This document shows positions 1 through 6,075 of a stretch of 6,075 bases of DNA, piece by piece (position 1 is the stretch's first letter; every line of letters starts with the position of its first letter). Origin of the DNA: Gammaproteobacteria bacterium (GTDB lineage Bacteria > Pseudomonadota > Gammaproteobacteria > Pseudomonadales > Halieaceae). Where the stretch lies: contig JAAEZV010000104.1 in assembly GCA_018222695.1 (NCBI GenBank), positions 1 to 6,075 on the forward strand. The letters are read 5' to 3'. The notes beneath the pieces were generated by a model. That model was not told the origin of the DNA, searched no databases, and saw nothing but the letters and a program-made list of their open reading frames with translations. A program made the translations under genes and the position numbers.

Positions 1-1763
1 ATGGGCGTTTGCGCCAGCGACTCTCCAGGCAGGAAGCGGAGGCCCGTCTCAAACAGACGGACTCTGGCTTGCTGGCGATTAATGTTATGTGCCGCCGCGC
101 CCAGCAAGCCCGGAATCAGCGAGGTGCGCATGACCGCGAGATCACTGGAAATCGGGTTTTTGAGAGCGACTGGTTCGATCTCCGGGTCAATCAGCTGTTG
201 AATCTCCGGGCTCACAAAGCTGAAGGTGATGGCTTCATTGAAGCCCCGGGCAACCAGCCGCTGCTTGATCACTGATTGCGGCGTTGCGGACTCCGCCAAA
301 GCGACGGCTGACGCCGCGCCGCGGACGGGCTCGACTGGAATATTGTCGTAGCCATGAATGCGGGCGATTTCCTCAAGCAGGTCGGCTTCGCAGCCCATAT
401 CAAAGCGCCAACTGGGCGCAGTGCACAGCCAACTACCGCTATCTGCGTCGGCTTCAACGGCAAAACCCAAGCCGGTAAAGATCCGTGTGACCTGATCCGC
501 CGCGAGATCGATACCCAACATCTGCCGGATCGAGGTGGCTTTCAGGGTGACAGGCTCATGCTGAGGCAAATCTGTCGATGACGTCACATCCGTTACCGGC
601 CCGGCCTCGCCGCCGACACACTCAAGTAACAGTTGTGTCGCGCGCTCGACGGCCTGATAGGCCAGCTCGGGGTCCACGCCCCGCTCGTAACGATGGGACG
701 CATCGGTGTGCAGGCCATAGTGCCGCGCACGACCGGCCATCAGTTCAGGAGCAAAAAAGGCGGCTTCGAGAAAAAGATGACGGGTCTCACCACTGATGCC
801 GCTGCCCTCTCCGCCCATGATGCCTGCCATGGCGAGGGCTTTCTGATGATCGGCAATCACCAGGGTGTCGGATGTTAATGTGCGTTCTTCGCCGTCGAGC
901 AGCGTGATGCGCTCCTCGGGCTGGGCCTTGCGGACCCTAATACCGCCTTCCAGCGCATCGAGATCAAAGGCATGCAGTGGCTGGCCGAGCTCGAGCATCA
1001 CGTAATTGGTGATGTCCACCACCGCATCGATCGACCGGATACCGGCACGGCGCAGGCGCTCCACCATATAAAGCGGTGTTGGCCGGGAGACATCCACATC
1101 GCGGATGACGCGCCCCAGGTAACGGGGACAATCAGCAGACGCCGTCACCTCAATGGGCAAGGTTTGATCGATTGTCTCCGGCACCCTCTCCATCGCAGGC
1201 GTGCTCATCTCAGCGCTCGTCGCCACCGCCAGATCGCGGGCGACGCCAGCAATACTGAGACAGTCCGCGCGATTCGGCGTTAAACCGATTTCAATGAGCC
1301 GGTCGTTGAGATCAAGATAGTCTTCAATAGGCGTGCCAACCGGCGCATCCGCCGCCAGCGCGAGTAAGCCGTCATGGTCTTCGGATAGATTCAGTTCGGC
1401 GCCGGAACACAGCATGCCCTGGGACTCGACACCCCGCAGCTTGGCCTTTTTGATTTTGATGCCGCCGGGCAGCTTGGCGCCTGGCTGCGCCAATGGCGCT
1501 TTAAGGCCTGTCGCCGCATTGGGTGCGCCGCAAACAATCTGTACGGTCTCAGTACCGGTGTTAACGCTACACACGCGCAGCTTGTCCGCGTCGGGGTGTG
1601 GTTCAGCCGAGACAATCTCCGCCACGACCACGCCACTGAGACCGTCTGCCAGTGGCGTGACCGCATCCACCTCCAGGCCTGCCATAGTGAGCGTGTGCGC
1701 CAGCGCCTCAGCGTCGAGGTCGGGATTTACCCACTCCCGCAACCAATTTTCAGACAGAATCAC
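1..1763 (-). CDS. pheT: Phenylalanyl-tRNA synthetase beta subunit (partial, C-terminus off window)
   Basis: Beta subunit of the cytoplasmic alpha2-beta2 PheRS, which charges tRNA-Phe and edits mischarged Tyr-tRNA. 587 codons are visible; E. coli PheT has 795 residues, so about a quarter, including the C-terminal tRNA-binding domain, lies beyond base 1. The start is a GTG at 1763, because the following ILSENWLREWV aligns residue for residue with the E. coli N-terminus. Visible parts in order: N-terminal region, EMAP-like tRNA-binding domain (about 40-150, with HPDADKLRVC), B3/B4 editing domain (about 210-390, with HTDASHRYERGVDP at 352-365), B5 domain (about 400-475, with APSWRFDM at 449-456) and the beginning of the synthetase-like core (NRQQARVRLFETGLRF). 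Residues matching the E. coli editing site (His265, Glu334, Thr354, Ala356) are present at 264, 333, 353 and 355, so proofreading is probably intact. It lies 9 bp behind pheS. No frameshift was seen over the whole stretch. Confidence 0.97.
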   Translation of the reverse strand, partial: MILSENWLREWVNPDLDAEALAHTLTMAGLEVDAVTPLADGLSGVVVAEIVSAEPHPDADKLRVCSVNTGTETVQIVCGAPNAATGLKAPLAQPGAKLPGGIKIKKAKLRGVESQGMLCSGAELNLSEDHDGLLALAADAPVGTPIEDYLDLNDRLIEIGLTPNRADCLSIAGVARDLAVATSAEMSTPAMERVPETIDQTLPIEVTASADCPRYLGRVIRDVDVSRPTPLYMVERLRRAGIRSIDAVVDITNYVMLELGQPLHAFDLDALEGGIRVRKAQPEERITLLDGEERTLTSDTLVIADHQKALAMAGIMGGEGSGISGETRHLFLEAAFFAPELMAGRARHYGLHTDASHRYERGVDPELAYQAVERATQLLLECVGGEAGPVTDVTSSTDLPQHEPVTLKATSIRQMLGIDLAADQVTRIFTGLGFAVEADADSGSWLCTAPSWRFDMGCEADLLEEIARIHGYDNIPVEPVRGAASAVALAESATPQSVIKQRLVARGFNEAITFSFVSPEIQQLIDPEIEPVALKNPISSDLAVMRTSLIPGLLGAAAHNINRQQARVRLFETGLRFLPGESLAQTP

Positions 1764-1768
1764 GCCGC

Positions 1769-1772
1769 CACC

Positions 1773-1774
<2 letters not shown>
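1769..1774 (-). promoter_or_regulatory. pheT ribosome binding site overlapping the pheS stop codon
   Basis: On the minus strand GAGGTG lies 5 nt before the GTG start at 1763 and overlaps the last two bases of the pheS TGA codon (1775-1773). This supports the GTG as the true pheT start and suggests translational coupling, which would help keep the two subunits in equal amounts. Confidence 0.75.
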
Positions 1775-2825
<1,051 letters not shown>

Positions 2826-2832
2826 TCAACAC

Positions 2833-2860
2833 AAAAAAGGGAGACAACTGCCTCCCCTTT
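2833..2860 (-). terminator. Intrinsic terminator/attenuator between rplT and pheS
   Basis: The minus strand reads AAAGGGGAG, an 8-nt loop GCAGTTGT, then CTCCCTTTT followed by TT. The arms form a 9-bp stem with one G-U wobble, and the stem runs into a six-T tract. This is the form of a rho-independent terminator. It lies inside the operon, 40 nt after rplT and 40 nt before pheS, so it probably acts as an attenuator that lowers pheST transcription relative to the ribosomal protein genes. In E. coli the same position holds the pheM leader and attenuator. No Phe-rich leader peptide was found here. Confidence 0.7.
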
Positions 2861-2899
2861 CGTGACTCAACCCGGCGAGCAATGTCGCAATCGGGATTA

Positions 2900-3259
2900 T
2901 CAGGCTGCCAGGGCAGTGCGAGCGCGCTCAACCACTGCGGCAAACGCTTCCTTGTCGTGCACCGCAAGGTCTGCCAGTACGCGACGGTCCAGTGCCACAT
3001 CAGCCCGCTTGAGGCCGTTGATAAGGCGGCTATAGGTCAACCCGTTAGCACGCGATTGCGCGTTAATGCGGGTAATCCACAGTGCGCGGAACTGGCGCTT
3101 GCGCTGCCGGCGATCGCGATAGGCGTATTGCCCTGCTTTGGTGACGGCCTGCTTGGCAACCCGGAACACGCGAGATCGCGCGCCGTAGTAGCCCTTGGCT
3201 TTCTTCAGAATTTTCTTGTGACGACGATGCGCCGTCACTCCACGTTTTACGCGAGGCAT
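2900..3259 (-). CDS. rplT: 50S ribosomal protein L20
   Basis: Protein of the large ribosomal subunit that binds 23S rRNA early in assembly; in enterobacteria it also represses translation of its own operon. The 119-residue product has the family's normal length and its typical basic N-terminus ([21 protein letters not shown]), followed by the conserved [17 protein letters not shown] and [15 protein letters not shown] segments and the globular RNA-binding C-terminal half (about 60-119, with [14 protein letters not shown] and LADLAVHD). The start is fixed by the MPRVKRG sequence and by AGGAGA 8 nt upstream of the ATG. It follows rpmI by 28 bp, so the two are surely co-transcribed. Nothing in the sequence looks damaged or odd. 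Confidence 0.98.
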   Translation of the reverse strand: MPRVKRGVTAHRRHKKILKKAKGYYGARSRVFRVAKQAVTKAGQYAYRDRRQRKRQFRALWITRINAQSRANGLTYSRLINGLKRADVALDRRVLADLAVHDKEAFAAVVERARTALAA

Positions 3260-3287
3260 AGGTCAGTTCTCCTGATACGTTGAAGCG

Positions 3288-3482
3288 TTATTTGGCGCGC
3301 AGCATGCGATCGATCAGAACCTCATCCGACTTATGGATCATCGAGGTTCCACGCAGCTGTCGCTTACGCTTGGTCGTCATTTTGGTCAGGATGTGGCTCT
3401 TGTAAGCGCTCTTGCGCTTGTAACCACCTGCCGTTTTCTTGAACCGCTTAGCGGCCCCGCTGTGAATTTTTGCTTTAGGCAT
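3288..3482 (-). CDS. rpmI: 50S ribosomal protein L35
   Basis: Small basic protein of the large ribosomal subunit. With this start the product has 64 residues, the common length in gammaproteobacteria, and begins with the family signature [37 protein letters not shown] follows in the middle. Two ATG codons stand in tandem at 3485 and 3482. The second is preferred because L35 proteins begin Met-Pro-Lys, and GGAG lies 8 nt before it (5 nt before the first). It sits 78 bp after infC and 28 bp before rplT. The leader contains a bulged hairpin that is a candidate feedback site for L20. Confidence 0.97.
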   Translation of the reverse strand: MPKAKIHSGAAKRFKKTAGGYKRKSAYKSHILTKMTTKRKRQLRGTSMIHKSDEVLIDRMLRAK

Positions 3483-3501
3483 CATTACTACTCCGCATTG
3501 G

Positions 3502-3524
3502 CACGCACCGACGAATCGGCCGTG
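3502..3524 (-). promoter_or_regulatory. Hairpin in the rpmI leader, candidate L20 translational operator
   Basis: On the minus strand CACG-G-CCGA, a TTCG loop, then TCGG-TG-CGTG fold into a stem of eight Watson-Crick pairs plus a possible G-U pair, with a bulged G. It lies in the 78-nt gap between infC and rpmI and ends 7 nt before the GGAG of rpmI. In E. coli L20 represses rpmI-rplT by binding structured RNA in the rpmI leader. The position fits, but equivalence to that operator is inferred only from place and shape. Confidence 0.4.
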
Positions 3525-3560
3525 GTTAACTTAATCGGATGTCAGGGCATTCACGGGCCA

Positions 3561-4088
3561 CTAACTCCGCTTTTTGGGGGCGATCACCATTGTCAGTTGT
3601 CGGCCTTCCATTTTCGGGAACTGCTCGACACTACCCAACTCGGCCAGATCGGCTTCTACTCGCTTGAGTAACTCCATGCCGATTTCCTGGTGGGCCATTT
3701 CACGTCCGCGGTACCGCAGCGTGACTTTGGCCTTATCGCCATTTTCGAGGAAACGTGTCAGGTTGCGCAGCTTTACCTGATAGTCTCCTTCCTCCGTCCC
3801 TGGACGAAACTTCATTTCCTTGATCTGGGTGCGCTTGGCGCGCTTGCGTTGCGCTGCCTTTTGCTTCTTGGACTCAAACACATGCTTGCCGTAGTCCATG
3901 ATCTTGCAAACGGGCGGATCGTTCTCCGCCATCATGACCAAGTCCATGCCGACTGCTTCAGCAGCAGCCTGAGCCTCGGCGTTGGTCACAATGCCAACCT
4001 GCTCGCCCTTTTCATCGACTAGGCGGATGTTCTCCGCCGTGATCTGGTCGTTAGTCAGCGCCTTTTTACTGTTGCTCTCGCTCTTGAT
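3561..4088 (-). CDS. infC: Translation initiation factor IF-3 (ATC start)
   Basis: IF3 binds the 30S subunit, prevents premature joining of 50S and rejects incorrect start codons and initiator tRNA. Read from the ATC at 4088 the product has 175 residues, close to the usual 175-180. The N-domain spans about 1-80 ([20 protein letters not shown] at 11-30, then VGIV, and [15 protein letters not shown]), followed by a lysine-rich linker (about 80-95) and the C-domain with [40 protein letters not shown] and IAPKKRS. There is no ATG in the N-terminal region and the frame closes upstream at TGA 4106. A GTG at 3989 falls inside the conserved VGIVTNAEA stretch and would remove 33 residues of the N-domain. 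The ATC matches the position of the E. coli ATT start and follows a good ribosome binding site. Rare starts are the known basis of IF3 autoregulation. thrS, the usual upstream neighbour, is absent. Confidence 0.93.
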   Translation of the reverse strand: MKSESNSKKALTNDQITAENIRLVDEKGEQVGIVTNAEAQAAAEAVGMDLVMMAENDPPVCKIMDYGKHVFESKKQKAAQRKRAKRTQIKEMKFRPGTEEGDYQVKLRNLTRFLENGDKAKVTLRYRGREMAHQEIGMELLKRVEADLAELGSVEQFPKMEGRQLTMVIAPKKRS

Positions 4089-4092
4089 ACTG

Positions 4093-4102
4093 CCTCTCTC
4101 CC
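4093..4102 (-). promoter_or_regulatory. infC ribosome binding site that fixes the ATC start
   Basis: The minus strand reads GGGAGAGAGG, then CAGT, then the ATC codon at 4088. The purine-rich block gives several registers for pairing with 16S rRNA, GGGAG being 9 nt from the start. No comparable block precedes the GTG at 3989, so this site helps decide the start. Confidence 0.7.
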
Positions 4103-4110
4103 ATCAAGGT

Positions 4111-4172
4111 TTTGCGGTTGGAGGTAGTTATCCGAGCTTCTGAACACAATCAGGCACTTCCTCCAACGCAAA
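4111..4172 (-). promoter_or_regulatory. Long stem-loop in the infC leader
   Basis: On the minus strand TTTGCG-TTGGAGG (4172-4160) pairs with CCTCCAA-C-CGCAAA (4124-4111). This makes 13 Watson-Crick pairs with a single bulged C. The 35-nt loop can form a small inner hairpin, CTGA-TTGTGT-TCAG. The structure begins a few bases after the predicted transcription start and ends 8 nt before the purine-rich infC ribosome binding site. Its 5' arm contains GGAGG, an anti-anti-SD-like sequence hidden in the stem. A role in mRNA stability or control of infC translation is inferred. Confidence 0.6.
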
Positions 4173-4182
4173 CAGGAGCGCG

Positions 4183-4211
4183 AGTTTACTGCCCGAAAAG
4201 GGGATTCACAA
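4183..4211 (-). promoter_or_regulatory. Candidate sigma70 promoter for the infC operon
   Basis: TTGTGA (4211-4206) and TAAACT (4188-4183) are separated by 17 bp, each matching four of six consensus bases. The bases after the -10 (CGCGCTCC) form a GC-rich discriminator, as is common at promoters repressed under the stringent response. Transcription should begin near 4176, giving a leader of about 88 nt before the ATC. Some promoter is expected here because the thrS gene that carries infC promoters in E. coli is not present. Confidence 0.5.
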
Positions 4212-4249
4212 GGGAAAAGAAAGCCGACAAATTGCGCCTCGGGGCACTA

Positions 4250-5257
4250 TCAGGCGGTTAAAGCCAATCGAGTCCAATCCCGCGGCGTGCAGCCAAAGCG
4301 TCGTTGGAAGAAGCGGCTGAAGTTACCGGAGGTGGCGTAGCCCAGCTGTTCGGCGATCGCCTGCATCGGGAACACCCCGCTCTCGAGCAGTGGCAGGCAC
4401 ATTTCAGCCCGCACATCATCGACCAGATCAGAAAAACGACAGGACAACTCACGCTCGAAACGGCGCTGCAGGGTGCGCTTGTCACAGTTGAGTCGGGCCG
4501 CCAGCTGCGTCAGGTCACAAGTCCCGGTGGGTAAGTGGCCGCGTATCCAACTGCATGTGTCGTTTCGGAGTAACGCCATCTTGGCATCCTCCTGATAGCG
4601 ATCCAGTTCGGCGATCAGTTCGGGCGGTTCACGTAATTGCCGTTTCAAAGGATTGGGTTGCGTCAGACAGGCACGCGCCAGCAGCAACTCGGTTTCCGGC
4701 GCATTGGCCTCAATCGGCACTCCCAGAAAATGGCTGGGCCAGTCGGTACCCGGCCAGCAGGGCCTGATTCGTATCAACGTCGGTTGAAACGCGTCGCCCA
4801 ACGCGGATTTGAAACCCGCCACCAGCTGGAATACACCCAATACGCACATGCGCTCCGCCTGAGAGATCGACAAGTCTGCAGCCCGGTCCAACCAAGCTGT
4901 AAAGGCCGCATGATCACCCCGCATGCTACCCGTCCAATAAAGCGGCTCGGCATGGCGGCAGTTGAACATCAAGACAACCCGCAGCGCGTCGGCAACCGTC
5001 TCTGATCGCTCAATCAGGGGTGCCATGACGCCGCCGACCCGGTGATCCTGGATTTCAGCGAGCTTCAGTAGAGGGAGGTTGGAGTCGGCGCAGAGCGCAT
5101 CCAGGCACTTTGCAATATCAGGCGACATGAGCATGGGGCCCAGTCCACCGGGAATGAAAGCTGCATCAATAATGTTCTCAAAACTCTCCAGACGCGACGC
5201 TGAATCCATTAGCGTATGCGCGCCCCAGAGTGAAGAGGTGCTGATTGCTTGACCCAT
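4250..5257 (-). CDS. AraC-family transcriptional regulator with N-terminal Arabinose_bd-type domain
   Basis: Cytoplasmic DNA-binding regulator of unknown effector. With the ATG at 5257 it has 335 residues, the usual size of AraC proteins whose N-terminal half is the Arabinose_bd-type ligand domain (about 20-205 here). The C-terminal AraC/XylS DNA-binding domain (about 235-332) has a first helix-turn-helix at 248-267 (DLTQLAARLNCDKRTLQRRF) and a second in the family signature region at 297-327 (PMQAIAEQLGYATSGNFSRF, then FGCTPRDW). The frame stays open to a TTG at 5308, but that codon lies between the -35 and -10 of a good promoter, so it cannot be in the mRNA. The ATG at 5257 has AAGG 4 nt upstream. 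The gene is divergent from an exported-protein gene, a common arrangement for a regulator and its target, and it occupies the place usually held by thrS. The inducer cannot be told from the sequence. Confidence 0.9.
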   Translation of the reverse strand: MGQAISTSSLWGAHTLMDSASRLESFENIIDAAFIPGGLGPMLMSPDIAKCLDALCADSNLPLLKLAEIQDHRVGGVMAPLIERSETVADALRVVLMFNCRHAEPLYWTGSMRGDHAAFTAWLDRAADLSISQAERMCVLGVFQLVAGFKSALGDAFQPTLIRIRPCWPGTDWPSHFLGVPIEANAPETELLLARACLTQPNPLKRQLREPPELIAELDRYQEDAKMALLRNDTCSWIRGHLPTGTCDLTQLAARLNCDKRTLQRRFERELSCRFSDLVDDVRAEMCLPLLESGVFPMQAIAEQLGYATSGNFSRFFQRRFGCTPRDWTRLALTA

Positions 5258-5299
5258 TAAGCCTTGCCCCTTCGCAGTTTTTCTTCTTGCTTTTAGGGA

Positions 5300-5328
5300 G
5301 TTATCCAATGCTTATAGAGCATTGTCAA
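5300..5328 (-). promoter_or_regulatory. sigma70 promoter of the araC-type gene
   Basis: A perfect TTGACA -35 (5328-5323) is followed after exactly 17 bp by GATAAC (5305-5300), four of six matches to the -10 consensus. Transcription should start near 5293, about 36 nt before the ATG at 5257. This excludes the TTG at 5308 as the start codon. Confidence 0.65.
5306..5324. promoter_or_regulatory. 7-bp dyad in the promoter spacer, candidate operator
   Basis: CAATGCT, a TATAG spacer, then AGCATTG is a perfect 7-bp inverted repeat that fills the space between the -35 and -10 boxes of the araC-type gene. A protein bound here would block RNA polymerase, so it is a candidate repressor or autoregulation site. 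The binding protein is unknown; symmetrical sites are more typical of dimeric repressors than of AraC proteins. Confidence 0.5.
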
Positions 5329-5374
5329 ACGTTACGCCGGATTAACTCCGCAGCGACCTTACTATGTTACCTAG

Positions 5375-5408
5375 CTGCGAGGTAGCACTTTTGGCCCCTG
5401 CGAGGCAG
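5375..5408 (+). repeat. Direct repeat CTGCGAGGYAG with 23-bp period
   Basis: CTGCGAGGTAG (5375-5385) and CTGCGAGGCAG (5398-5408) differ at one of 11 positions and are spaced 23 bp start to start, about two helical turns. AraC-family proteins typically bind directly repeated half-sites on one face of the DNA, so this may be the binding site of the neighbouring regulator. It lies in the divergent intergenic region, about 50 bp beyond the araC -35 and 113 bp before the exported-protein start. Confidence 0.45.
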
Positions 5409-5416
5409 AAAGTGAC

Positions 5417-5437
5417 GAGTTGGGACAGCACCAACTC
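5417..5437. repeat. 7-bp inverted repeat in the divergent intergenic region
   Basis: GAGTTGG and CCAACTC form a perfect 7-bp inverted repeat around a 7-nt centre. No T-tract follows on either strand, so it is not an intrinsic terminator. It could be a protein site or, in the plus-strand transcript, a leader hairpin. Confidence 0.4.
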
Positions 5438-5464
5438 CAGCCACGAGACTGCGTGTGAGGGTCA

Positions 5465-5501
5465 CTCAGAGCAGCTGGACTGAGGCATACTTCGCTCTGA
5501 G
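5465..5501 (+). repeat. 8-bp inverted repeat just upstream of the exported-protein gene
   Basis: CTCAGAGC (5465-5472) and GCTCTGAG (5494-5501) are perfect reverse complements separated by 21 nt. The right arm ends 19 nt before the ATG at 5521 and 8 nt before the GGATGG taken as its ribosome binding site. In RNA it could form a hairpin controlling translation; in DNA it could be a spaced operator. Confidence 0.4.
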
Positions 5502-5520
5502 ATGGCTCTGGATGGCGACA

Positions 5521-6075
5521 ATGAACACAAAGCGTGCCGATCAAGGCGTCCCATGCCCCCGCAATATCCGCAACCTGTGGCTGGGACGCATGGCGATCAT
5601 CAGCGCGGTGCTGATACAAGCCACCGCGCAGGCCCAGACTGTGAAAAGCGCTGACCGTATCAGTATCGATTACGGTTTTGTGACCCACCACTACCAAACC
5701 ACCTGGTCCGACCCCACGCTGCCTGCGGGCGTCGCAAGGGGGATGCCGCCCGCTGCTTTGAGGTCCGCCATGGATAATGGCAGCGATAATGAGGACGGAT
5801 CTGTCCTGCCCGCAGATGCTGCCGTCGACGCAAACTCAACCGGAGCAGGCGACGATACGAGTGAAGCGGCGGTGCTCTACGCGATCGATCTGGGGGAAGA
5901 CGGCATGACAATAGTGGTGAGCGCCAAGGCAACGCTTCAGCCCGGCGACTGCGCCGCCATCGAGGGCTCCGGCACCTACTTCAACCTCCGTGGTGTCAAC
6001 GCAGGCTTCTGTGACACAACCAACCAAGCGACCATCGCGGGCCTTCGGTCAGTCAATGTGGCCGCGGCGCAGCGC
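5521..6075 (+). CDS. Exported hypothetical protein, possibly SlyB-like (partial, 3' end off window)
   Basis: The frame is open from the ATG to the window end, 185 codons, with no stop. GGATGG lies 5 nt before this ATG; another in-frame ATG at 5512 is possible. Residues 14-38 look like a signal peptide: a basic stretch (RNIRNLWLGR), a hydrophobic core (MAIISAVLIQ) and a cleavage motif Ala-Gln-Ala before Gln39, so the protein is probably periplasmic or outer-membrane associated. No lipobox cysteine is seen. The mature part has a DYGFV segment (50-54), an acidic low-complexity linker (about 84-116, rich in Asp, Asn, Gly, Ser, Ala) and a segment with LQPGDCAAIEG (139-149) and a second cysteine at 164. 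The YGxV segment and the later GDCxxxE segment resemble, from memory, SlyB-like envelope proteins, but the glycine zipper normally between them is not visible. The function is not known. It is divergent from the AraC-type regulator and may be its target. Confidence 0.7.
   Translation, partial: MNTKRADQGVPCPRNIRNLWLGRMAIISAVLIQATAQAQTVKSADRISIDYGFVTHHYQTTWSDPTLPAGVARGMPPAALRSAMDNGSDNEDGSVLPADAAVDANSTGAGDDTSEAAVLYAIDLGEDGMTIVVSAKATLQPGDCAAIEGSGTYFNLRGVNAGFCDTTNQATIAGLRSVNVAAAQR

Noticed and set aside
3561..3989. infC starting at the GTG at 3989 (142 residues)
   Set aside because: It cuts through the conserved IF3 N-domain. The same frame continues upstream with clear IF3 sequence to the ATC at 4088.
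4128..4157. Nine-codon leader ORF (GTG to TAA) inside the loop of the infC leader hairpin, preceded by GGAGG
   Set aside because: The GGAGG is only 2 nt from the GTG, the peptide has no run of any regulatory amino acid, and such short ORFs are common by chance.
4212..4242. Terminator of the araC-type gene: CCGA-N11-TCGG followed by CTTTCTTTT
   Set aside because: The stem has only 4 bp and the T-tract is interrupted, too weak to annotate.
5258..5308. Extra 17 N-terminal residues of the AraC-type protein from the TTG at 5308
   Set aside because: The codon lies between the -35 and -10 boxes of a strong candidate promoter, has no ribosome binding site, and the family's usual length is met by the ATG at 5257.
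5340..5370. Plus-strand promoter with TATGTT as -10 for the exported-protein gene
   Set aside because: No acceptable -35 lies 16-18 bp upstream.
5368..5384. Inverted repeat TACCT-N7-AGGTA
   Set aside because: A 5-bp match is expected by chance in a region of this length, and it overlaps the first copy of the better direct repeat.
5371..6027. Minus-strand reading frames opposite the exported-protein gene and intergenic region
   Set aside because: Their translations are low in recognisable structure, while the plus-strand frame has a signal peptide and runs uninterrupted to the window end.

Overview
The window reads as a chromosomal segment of a GC-rich gammaproteobacterium. PheS, PheT, L20, L35 and IF3 are all of the gammaproteobacterial type and follow the usual order infC-rpmI-rplT-pheS-pheT. 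A marine Cellvibrionales-like lineage is possible, but this is only an impression from the protein sequences. No mobile element, CRISPR array, tRNA or rRNA was seen.

Layout. From 1 to 4088 the minus strand carries one translation-apparatus operon, read right to left: infC (4088-3561, unusual ATC start), rpmI (3482-3288), rplT (3259-2900), pheS (2792-1773) and pheT (1763 to beyond base 1; 587 codons visible, C-terminus off the window). An intrinsic terminator or attenuator lies between rplT and pheS. A small hairpin sits in the rpmI leader. The infC leader is preceded by a candidate sigma70 promoter with a GC-rich discriminator, and it contains a 13-bp stem-loop next to the ribosome binding site. 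The thrS gene that normally precedes infC is missing. In its place, 161 bp upstream of the infC start and on the same strand, is an AraC-family regulator (5257-4250).

Right end. A divergent intergenic region of about 260 bp (5258-5520) separates the araC-type gene from a plus-strand gene (5521 to the window end) for an exported protein. That protein has a signal peptide, an acidic low-complexity linker and a two-cysteine C-terminal segment. The intergenic region is unusually rich in symmetry: a 7-bp dyad inside the araC promoter spacer, a direct repeat of 23-bp period, a 7-bp dyad, and an 8-bp dyad whose right arm falls just before the start of the exported-protein gene. A regulator, its divergent target and shared operators is the most attractive hypothesis here, but it is inference.

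How the genes work together. infC, rpmI, rplT and pheST supply initiation factor 3, two large-subunit proteins and phenylalanyl-tRNA synthetase. Expected controls are IF3 autoregulation through the non-AUG start, L20 feedback on rpmI-rplT, and attenuation before pheST. The AraC-type gene and the exported protein form a separate accessory-looking module joined to this operon at the point where thrS is normally found.
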